Shown: positions 52,755-58,208 of the stretch, piece after piece
Numbering within the stretch: position 1 is the first letter of the stretch
Layout of the letters: every line of letters starts with the position of its first letter
Assembly (NCBI RefSeq): GCF_020564935.1
Contig: NZ_JAJCXB010000048.1
Coordinates: 1-58,208, forward strand
Reading direction: 5' to 3'
From: Streptomyces pinistramenti
GTDB lineage: Bacteria; Actinomycetota; Actinomycetes; Streptomycetales; Streptomycetaceae
Length of the DNA stretch: 58,208 nucleotides
Notes under the pieces: model-generated
What the model was told of the DNA's origin: nothing
The model's input: only the letters and a program-made list of their open reading frames with translations
The model's database searches: none
Translations under genes and position numbers: made by a program

Positions 52755-52760
52755 AGACTA
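52755..52760 (-). promoter_or_regulatory. -10 box of leaderless response-regulator promoter
   Basis: TAGTCT on the minus strand ends six bases before the GTG start at 52748. Confidence 0.45.
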
Positions 52761-52957
52761 GGTGCCCACCTGCGACTGCGTCCCGGTTTTCCCTACTTCC
52801 GCCCTCATGAGAGGGACGTTTCCCCGACCATCACCGCCACACCCCCAACATGCGCTAGGGGCCCGCTCCCTCCTCCCCACTCCCCTCAAAACCCTGTTCA
52901 TGAACACCCCATCGGAGCTGGTAAGGTTCTACCCGTCGCCAAGAAACACGGCGAAAC

Positions 52958-53029
52958 GCCCCCGTAGCTCAGGGGATAGAGCAACGGCCTCCGGAGCCGT
53001 GTGCGCAGGTTCGAATCCTGCCGGGGGCA
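52958..53029 (+). tRNA. tRNA-Arg (anticodon CCG)
   Basis: A complete cloverleaf: acceptor GCCCCCG/CGGGGGC, D-arm GCTC/GAGC, anticodon arm ACGGC-CTCCGGA-GCCGT with anticodon CCG, 4-nt variable loop, T-arm GCAGG-TTCGAAT-CCTGC and discriminator A. The terminal CCA is not encoded. It reads CGG codons. tRNA-Arg genes are frequent integration sites in Streptomyces; this one borders the accessory part of the window. Confidence 0.97.
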
Positions 53030-53049
53030 CCTTGCATGAGGTGCCAAAG

Positions 53050-53089
53050 GACCCCGCCATCAGCCAAGTTGCTGAGTGCGGGGTCTTTT
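53050..53089 (+). terminator. Terminator of tRNA-Arg
   Basis: GACCCCGC/GCGGGGTC arms with an inner CAGC/GCTG stem are followed by TTTT, an unusually classical Rho-independent terminator for this genome. Confidence 0.9.
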
Positions 53090-53275
53090 CATTGGGTGCG
53101 GTGGCTCCGCGTTTTCGGTCGGGACTGACGTGTCCGGTCCCCGCTGTTCCTGGACGATGCCCCGGGTGACGACCTGCCCGCGGCTGGGGGTGACACGGCG
53201 GCGTCGGAGGCTCCTTGCAGTGGCCGCACCTGGGGCCGGGAGTTGGGGGCCGTGGCGAGAAAGGGTGCGCCGGTC

Positions 53276-53298
53276 CCATAAATGCAGGCAATTTATGG
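53276..53298. promoter_or_regulatory. AT-rich perfect inverted repeat, operator candidate
   Basis: CCATAAAT-GCAGGCA-ATTTATGG, with 8-bp arms, is conspicuous in GC-rich DNA and has the size of a dimeric regulator site. Confidence 0.4.
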
Positions 53299-53599
53299 CA
53301 CGTGAAGAGATGGTCTCAGCGCCGAACGGGACAAGGCACCTTTCGAAAGCTGCACCTTCTGGGCGCCTTCTCTTCGCCGTGTCGCTCGGTCTGGATTTCT
53401 TTGCGGGCCGTGGCCGCCACTGATATCCACTGCCGGAAAGGGCCGGGTAGAGCCGCTTCGGGTGTGCCGGGAAGCCGGGGCGCCGGCCGGCCGTGCGGCG
53501 CCTTGGCCGAAGTCGAGGCCGACGGGGTGGCAGGGGCACATCGTCCTGTCGTCCGGCCTTGTGCTGGGAATGTCCGGCAGCGCATCGGAGGGGGCGAGG

Positions 53600-53629
53600 T
53601 TCCCCTGTATCCGCTGTACTGCGTAGGGT
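53600..53629 (+). promoter_or_regulatory. Candidate promoter of the GT-B-like gene
   Basis: TTCCCC, an 18-nt spacer and TAGGGT (53624-53629) precede the start at 53667 by about 37 bases. The -35 is weak. Confidence 0.3.
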
Positions 53630-53666
53630 GCGTCTACATCGGTGGACGGATCGAGGGGGCGGCGGT

Positions 53667-55610
53667 ATGGGGGGCGGGGACATCGCGGTATCCGACCGTA
53701 TTCACCCTGCTGCTCCTCGGATGCCGGACCGGTGGCGGACCGTCGTACCTCAACGTACCGTTCTGGGCGTCATCCACAATGCCACCTCGGCGACCCGGCT
53801 ACTGGATCTGCTGAGTGTTTTCGAAGGTGATCCGCGGATACAATTGCTGTTCACCTGTACCGGGTCTTCTGCCTTTGAGCCGGGAATCGAGGAGTTCGTT
53901 TCCGCTCATGAACTTCCGTATATTCCGTGGAGCGAGGCCGAAGAAAGCGAATTCAGTCTTGCGGTGACCACAAGCCGTGGTGGCGATCTCCAGAATATCG
54001 ACGCCCCGATCATTGGGTCTCCCCACGGTGCGGGATACAATAAAACGCTCAGCCGGGAGCCGGGAGCCGGGAGCCGGGAGCCGGGAGCCGGGAGCCGGGA
54101 GCCGGGAGCCGGGAGCCGGGAGCCGGGAGCCGGGAGCCGGGAGCCGGGAGCCGGGAGCCGGGAGCCGGGAGCCTTTGGCCTGACGGCTGAATGGCTGGTG
54201 CACAAGGGGGAGTTGATTCCCTCGGCGATCGTGTTGTCCCACCGGGAGCAGCGGGAGCGTCTGCGGCGCGGGTTCCCTGCGGCGGTTCCGTTCGCGCATG
54301 TCGTGGGTGACCCGTGCATGGACCAGATCCGGTCGTCCTTGCCGTTCCGGGAGGCGTACCGGGAGGCGTTCGGGGTGCGTCCCGGGCAGCAAATGCTGCT
54401 GCTGACGTCGACGTGGGGGCAGGGTTCGCTTCTCGGGCGCGGGACCGATGCCATCCGCCGCGCGCTGGCGGAGATGCCACGCGACGCGTACCGGGTGGTG
54501 GCCGCCATTCATCCCAACACCTGGCACGGGCACGGAGGTTGGCAGATCCGTTCGTGGCTGGAACCGTACCTGCGGTCGGGGCTTGTACTGCCCGTTCCGA
54601 CCACCGATACCTGGAAGGCCGCGGTGTGCGCGGCCGACGCGTTCATCGGCGACCACGGCTCGCTGACCCTGTACGCGGCCGGGCGTGGCCTGCCGGGGCT
54701 GCTCGCTTCCTTCGACGACAGCAGCGTCGCCCCCGGTTCGCCGATGGCGCGGCTCGGCGAGCTGCTGCCGCGGATCGCTCCCGCCGAGCCGCTGTCCGTC
54801 CAGCTCGAACGCGCCAGGATCGCGCAGCAGGGAGATCCGCGCCTCGCCGAGGTCGGGCAGATGATCACCTCGTGTCCCGGAGAGGCCCTGCCGCGCTTTC
54901 GCAGGCTCTGTTACCGGATGCTCGGCCTGGACGAGCCCGCAGGCACCGTTGTCGCGCGTCCCGTCGACATTCCGCTGGATCTTCCCGTCGCCCGCCGGGC
55001 ACCGCTGGAGCAGCCGTTGTTCGTGGATGCGCGGGTGGTGGAGCGAGGGCCTGGGGCGATGTCGGGTGGACCTGGTGAGCCGGGTGTATCGGAGGCTTCG
55101 GGCGCGCGGGAGACGCCGGGGCCCGGTGGTGCGGTCGGTGTCGTGCTCCGTCGGTACCCCGCAGGGCCTCAGCACGGCAGCGTCGGGGGGCACCTTCCGG
55201 ATGCGCATGTGGTCGCCGAGGAGGGTGAGCCGGATCCGCATTGGGCGAACGTGGCGGATGTCGTCGTGTCCCACGGGTCGGGGCCCGACGCGCTGTTCGC
55301 TCGCCACCCGGGCTGCTGGCTGATCGTCGCGGCGGCGTCGGCGGGGGCACCCTGCAGACTGTGGCTGCGGCACGGCGGCGGGTACACGGCGAGCTGGACG
55401 GTCCAGCCGTGGTGGGCCGCTCCGTCCCTCGCGGCGTCGGCGCTGTATGCCTGCCTGGCGCGGTACGACGAGGGGTGGGAGGGAGTGGTCGAGGTGCGCG
55501 CCGGCGAGGGGCTGCCGTCCGCGCTACTTTCCCTGCGAAAGCTCGTCGAGCCGGCTGCGGGCGACGCGGGACCAGAGGCTGCCGAGCGCGTCGTAGGTGT
55601 CGAGCGCTGA
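53667..55610 (+). CDS. GT-B-like (CDP-glycerol transferase-like) protein with in-frame heptanucleotide repeat
   Basis: A 647-residue protein. Residues 30-125 form a GT-B-like N-terminal domain (VLGVIHNATSATRLLDLLSV, then PIIGSPHGAGYNK). Residues 129-169 are encoded by a 7-bp tandem repeat (SREPGAG units). The fold resumes with FGLTAEWLVHKGELIPSAIV, then LLLTSTWGQGS and GDHGSLTLYAAGRGLPG (328 on), which resemble nucleotide-sugar or CDP-polyol binding loops. The C-terminal 200 residues are unassigned. No membrane segment is seen. ATG 53667 has GGGGG upstream; ATG 53721 is an alternative. It overlaps the convergent STAND gene by 87 nt. Substrate unknown. Confidence 0.75.
   Translation: MGGGDIAVSDRIHPAAPRMPDRWRTVVPQRTVLGVIHNATSATRLLDLLSVFEGDPRIQLLFTCTGSSAFEPGIEEFVSAHELPYIPWSEAEESEFSLAVTTSRGGDLQNIDAPIIGSPHGAGYNKTLSREPGAGSREPGAGSREPGAGSREPGAGSREPGAGSREPGAFGLTAEWLVHKGELIPSAIVLSHREQRERLRRGFPAAVPFAHVVGDPCMDQIRSSLPFREAYREAFGVRPGQQMLLLTSTWGQGSLLGRGTDAIRRALAEMPRDAYRVVAAIHPNTWHGHGGWQIRSWLEPYLRSGLVLPVPTTDTWKAAVCAADAFIGDHGSLTLYAAGRGLPGLLASFDDSSVAPGSPMARLGELLPRIAPAEPLSVQLERARIAQQGDPRLAEVGQMITSCPGEALPRFRRLCYRMLGLDEPAGTVVARPVDIPLDLPVARRAPLEQPLFVDARVVERGPGAMSGGPGEPGVSEASGARETPGPGGAVGVVLRRYPAGPQHGSVGGHLPDAHVVAEEGEPDPHWANVADVVVSHGSGPDALFARHPGCWLIVAAASAGAPCRLWLRHGGGYTASWTVQPWWAAPSLAASALYACLARYDEGWEGVVEVRAGEGLPSALLSLRKLVEPAAGDAGPEAAERVVGVER
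54051..54173 (+). repeat. Tandem heptanucleotide repeat (AGCCGGG)17.6
   Basis: Seventeen perfect copies of AGCCGGG plus AGCC, with no variant base. Three units code seven residues (SREPGAG). Because 7 is not a multiple of 3, a one-unit change shifts the frame. Confidence 0.98.
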
Positions 55611-57710
55611 CTGCCAGTCGGCGCGCGCCCGTTCGCTCTCGCCCTTCGACCGGTAGGCATCGCCCCGTACGAGACGGGCGTCGGCCTCTTCCTTCGGGGC
55701 GGTGCGTCCGGCGAAGAGTGGCAGGGCCTCGTCCAGCCGGCGCACCGCCTCGTCGGGGTCACCGGCCGCCAGGCACGCCTGTGCGTACCGGGTGAGGGCT
55801 CGGGCTTCGTTGTAGTGGTCGGAGAGGTCGGCGAACCGGCGGCGGGCGTCCAGCAGGCGCTCGGCGGCCTCCTCGTGCCGGTGGGCGGCGGTGGCCGCGC
55901 GTCCCAGGTGGTAGTGCAGCAGCGCCCGGCCCCTGGGGTGGTCGATGCCGCCCAGGGCCTGGAGCGCCTGCTGGAACAACTCGCCTGCGTCCAGGGGCCG
56001 TTCCCGCTCCAGGGCGACCATCCCCAGCCCTTCCAGTGCCGACGACCGCGTCCGCGCGTGGCCCGCGTGCTGCGCGGCGTCCAGGGCTTCCGTGTAGTGG
56101 CGGTGCGCCGCCGCAAGACCGGGCTCCCCGCCACGGTCGAAGTGGGCGAAGGCCAGCTCGAAGCGCATCCGGGCCAGCAGCAGCCAGGCACTCTGCCGGG
56201 CGGCCTCGTCCCGGGCGTCGTCGAGCAGCCGCTCGGCCGCCTCGGCACCCAGCCGTGCCGACTCGGTCCACAGGGTGGGGTGCTTGCGGCGGAAGAAGGT
56301 CTCGCGCAGGGCTTCGGTCAGTTCGCAGACCTCGCCGTAACGCTGTGCCTCGTGGAGTGTCCGTGCCATGGCGACGGCGTTCTCCAGGTCGGCCTCCATC
56401 GCGTCGAGTGCCTGCGCTTCCGAGGCGAAGACCCCGTTCAGAAGGGCGGGGTGCACGAAGAGGCTCCCGATGCGCCAGCGCTTCGACACCAGGTAGGCGG
56501 CGGCCGCGGCGCGGTGGAGGTACCAGCTCGCCTGCGTGGCCGGCAGCTCGGATTCCTCCGCGGGGTTCTCCGGCGCCAGCGTGCCGGCCCAGTCGTGGAC
56601 GGCACCGCTCAGGCGGACCCGGCCGGGCTCGGGGCGCTCCAGGAACTGGGCGGCCAGCAGGGTGCTTCTGACGGACACGCCGGGTGCCGCTCCCCCGGCC
56701 AGGGCGTCGATCAGCTCGTCGGCGCACTCGCGTGCGGGATGCCGGCCGAGGGCGCGTACGACGCGTTGCGCGAGCGGGTCGAGCGCCCCGTACGACGCCG
56801 CGAAGTGCGGGTTCATGGCAGGTTCCTCCTCCGATACGGAGTACGGCTGTGAGCCGGACGACTGCGCGGTGTGAGGGCGGAACAGCGCGCCGAGGTCGCC
56901 GCCGGCCGGCAGGTCGGCCGCGCGGGCTCCGGCGACGCGTGCCGCGGCCGGCCATCCGCGGAAGGTGGCGACCACCTCGCTCAGCCGGTCCGCGTGCTCG
57001 GGTGACAGGGCGCCGCCGTCCGTCTCGGCGTAGTGCAGGAAGACCTGTTCACACGAGGCGTCGTCCAGTACGTCCACCGGTATGAGCGCGGGCCTTTCCA
57101 AGGTCTGGCGCAGTCCGCCGAGTTCGTTGCGGCTGGTGACCAGGACCAAGCTCGCCGGATGTCCCGGCAGCAGCTCCCTGACCTGGCCCGGGTTGACCAC
57201 GCCGTCGAGAAACACCAGGTACGGATCGGCGGAGGTGAGCGTGCGGTAGTACGCGCTCAACGCGGACACGTCGCCGGGCAGTTCGTCCCGTCGGGTGCCG
57301 ATCTGGGTGTGGAGGGCTTCCAGTGCCCCGGCGGTGTCGCGGGGCGTGAACGCGCCGGACGGGCTCATGTCGACGTAGAGCACTCCGCCCGGGAAGTCCT
57401 GGTTCCGTCCCTTGGCCCAGTAGAGGGCCAGGTCGGTCTTGCCGACACCCGGCGGGCCGGTGAGGGCCACGACGAGCGGGGACGAACGGCGGCCGAGGCC
57501 GGCGACGGCTGCGTCAAGACGGGCGCGGATGCGGTCGCGGTCGGCGAGGAAGCCCGGCGGCGCGGGGGCCGCGTTGGGTGTGTACCGCGGCCGCCTGTCC
57601 GGCTGTTGGTACTGGTGGAAAATCACGTTCTGGGCCTGGATGCTGTCCCCGATGAACGTGCCGCCCGTGATCACGTTGCTGACCGACGCCCCGTCGTCGA
57701 CCGAACCCAT
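55524..57710 (-). CDS. NLR-like STAND NTPase with TPR repeats
   Basis: A 728-residue protein. Residues 11-29 (SNVITGGTFIGDSIQAQNV) form a short N-terminal motif resembling RHIM-like signalling sequences of bacterial NLR-like proteins. The NB-ARC-type ATPase follows: Walker A GPPGVGKT (85-92), Walker B YLVFLDG (164-170) and VLVTSRN (189-195), then a winged-helix region. From about 430 on, helical TPR-like repeats (for example LEGLGMVALERERPLDAGEL) form the sensor. There is no SARP or other effector domain. ATG 57710 is chosen because upstream sequence is not protein-like. It overlaps the GT-B-like gene tail-to-tail by 87 nt. Confidence 0.85.
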   Translation of the reverse strand: MGSVDDGASVSNVITGGTFIGDSIQAQNVIFHQYQQPDRRPRYTPNAAPAPPGFLADRDRIRARLDAAVAGLGRRSSPLVVALTGPPGVGKTDLALYWAKGRNQDFPGGVLYVDMSPSGAFTPRDTAGALEALHTQIGTRRDELPGDVSALSAYYRTLTSADPYLVFLDGVVNPGQVRELLPGHPASLVLVTSRNELGGLRQTLERPALIPVDVLDDASCEQVFLHYAETDGGALSPEHADRLSEVVATFRGWPAAARVAGARAADLPAGGDLGALFRPHTAQSSGSQPYSVSEEEPAMNPHFAASYGALDPLAQRVVRALGRHPARECADELIDALAGGAAPGVSVRSTLLAAQFLERPEPGRVRLSGAVHDWAGTLAPENPAEESELPATQASWYLHRAAAAAYLVSKRWRIGSLFVHPALLNGVFASEAQALDAMEADLENAVAMARTLHEAQRYGEVCELTEALRETFFRRKHPTLWTESARLGAEAAERLLDDARDEAARQSAWLLLARMRFELAFAHFDRGGEPGLAAAHRHYTEALDAAQHAGHARTRSSALEGLGMVALERERPLDAGELFQQALQALGGIDHPRGRALLHYHLGRAATAAHRHEEAAERLLDARRRFADLSDHYNEARALTRYAQACLAAGDPDEAVRRLDEALPLFAGRTAPKEEADARLVRGDAYRSKGESERARADWQSALDTYDALGSLWSRVARSRLDELSQGK

Positions 57711-57823
57711 GCGGCCGCCCCCCGTCCGCTTCCGTTCGTCATGTCCGCGTGTCCGCCCGCAGTCTCGCAGGTCCGCACCGGGGCGAGGGTACTGATTCGG
57801 CCAACAGGCAAGGGGAGAACATG

Positions 57824-57862
57824 CCGCACCGGGTGGGCCAGGTCCTGGCCCACCCGGTGCGG
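57824..57862 (-). terminator. 39-nt perfect inverted repeat
   Basis: Arms CCGCACCGGGTGGGCCAGG (57824-57842) and its exact complement (57844-57862) lie 14 bases beyond the stop of the partial gene and upstream of the STAND gene. Without a T tract it still forms a very stable hairpin. Confidence 0.7.
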
Positions 57863-57876
57863 CCACGCGCCTTCGG

Positions 57877-58208
57877 TTACCCCCTCCCCACCCGCTCCAA
57901 CTCGATGTCGTGCCGCAGCTCCCCCGGCCCCTGTCGTACCGAGAGGAATTCGGCGCGGGGCGGGTGGGTCGAGCCGGAGGCGATGAGGGTGTAGCTGCCG
58001 GGGGGCAGGGCGGTGAGGCGGTAGCGGCCGTTGGTGGCGCGGCTGGCGGCGCGGCGCTTGCCGCGGGCGTTGACGAGGGTGATCCAGACGTCGCAGCCGC
58101 CGGGGTGGTCGGGGCAGCGGAGGGTGCCGGTGACGGTGACCGTGCCGGGGGTGGCGGACTTGCCGGGGGTGGTGGCCGTGTCCGAAGGGGTGGGGGTGGT
58201 GTCGGTGG
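57877..58208 (-). CDS. Carboxypeptidase-regulatory-like domain protein, 3' part
   Basis: The gene enters from beyond the window's right edge. The visible 110 C-terminal residues begin Thr/Pro-rich (TPTPSDTATTPGKSATPG), followed by one beta-sandwich domain: TVTVTGTLRCPDHPGG, CDVWITLVNARGKR and GRYRLTALPPGSYTLIASG. This is the Ig-like carboxypeptidase regulatory fold, common in surface or membrane-anchored proteins. Two Cys in CPDHPGGC may form a disulphide, which suggests an extracytoplasmic location. The N-terminal part and function cannot be seen. Confidence 0.75.
   Translation of the reverse strand, partial: TDTTPTPSDTATTPGKSATPGTVTVTGTLRCPDHPGGCDVWITLVNARGKRRAASRATNGRYRLTALPPGSYTLIASGSTHPPRAEFLSVRQGPGELRHDIELERVGRG

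Larger units (their letters stand above)
53090..53666. other. Intergenic region, accessory boundary
   Basis: No gene is supported in 577 nt. It holds an AT-rich palindrome (53276-53298) and a possible promoter near 53600-53629 for the GT-B-like gene. Confidence 0.5.

Noticed and set aside
53493..53666. Upstream extension of the GT-B-like gene
   Set aside because: The residues are Arg/Gly-rich noise, and a possible promoter lies inside this stretch.
53060..53683. Minus-strand frame of about 207 codons after the tRNA
   Set aside because: It runs through the tRNA terminator, is Arg/Pro-rich without any motif, and has no convincing ribosome binding site.
54051..54173. CRISPR array
   Set aside because: The repeat unit is 7 bp without spacers; it is a simple tandem repeat.
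53030..58208. Integrase, transposase or a second copy of the tRNA 3' end
   Set aside because: I searched by eye and found none, so no mobile element is annotated.

Overview
The window is chromosomal DNA of a Streptomyces. The evidence is very high GC with strong G/C third-position bias, the polar-growth pair scy-filP, the actinobacterial mismatch nuclease NucS, a rho gene with a long Arg/Asp/Gly-rich insert, many promoters that look leaderless (a TAnnnT box 6-8 nt before the start codon), and a gene order that matches, from memory, the S. coelicolor block SCO5400 down to SCO5351.

Layout. 1-2.8 kb: propionate/methylmalonyl-CoA genes (meaB, an acetyl-CoA acetyltransferase, mce). 2.8-8.4 kb: scy and filP, coiled-coil components of the hyphal-tip complex. 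8.5-12.9 kb: two tandem ABC-2 ATPase/permease pairs, probably duplicates. 12.9-20.3 kb: a small Cys/His protein, an LLM flavin oxidoreductase, an SCO5389-family protein, nucS, a membrane-anchored ATPase with a Thr/Pro-rich tail, a STAS protein without the phospho-serine, and 3-hydroxybutyryl-CoA dehydrogenase. 20.4-26.5 kb: TetR regulator, divergent ABC-2 exporter, PduO-type cobalamin adenosyltransferase, a membrane protein, a NarL-type two-component system and a DUF2550 protein. 26.6-34.6 kb: complete atpIBEFHAGDC operon on the minus strand, with a Rex-like operator upstream. 34.9-41.6 kb: a MraY/WecA-like transferase, glyA, an LMW-PTP homologue without the catalytic Cys, Sua5/TsaC, prmC, prfA, rpmE. 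41.9-52.7 kb: LCP protein, rho, the threonine/lysine set thrB-thrC-hom-lysA, an ArgS-like protein without a catalytic core (nrtL), and an orphan response regulator.

At 52,958 a tRNA-Arg(CCG) with a strong terminator marks the end of the conserved block. Beyond it the content looks accessory: a GT-B-like gene, a convergent STAND NTPase with TPRs, and the 3' end of a carboxypeptidase-regulatory-like gene.

The most unusual feature is in the GT-B-like gene. A perfect tandem array of the 7-bp unit AGCCGGG (123 bp, 17.6 copies) sits inside the reading frame. Seven is not a multiple of three, and both other frames reach a stop within 18 nt after the array, so gain or loss of a unit would switch the gene off. 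This is the architecture of a phase-variable contingency locus. Its convergent neighbour is an NLR-like STAND ATPase whose N-terminus carries a short motif resembling the RHIM-like amyloid signalling sequences known from bacterial NLR-like proteins. Together they may form a switchable conflict or recognition module; that is inference, the repeat itself is directly visible.

MeaB, Mce and the adenosyltransferase serve the B12-dependent methylmalonyl-CoA route, which links acyl-CoA metabolism to precursor supply. PrmC modifies release factor 1 (prfA, its neighbour). Hom, ThrC, ThrB and LysA share the aspartate pathway.
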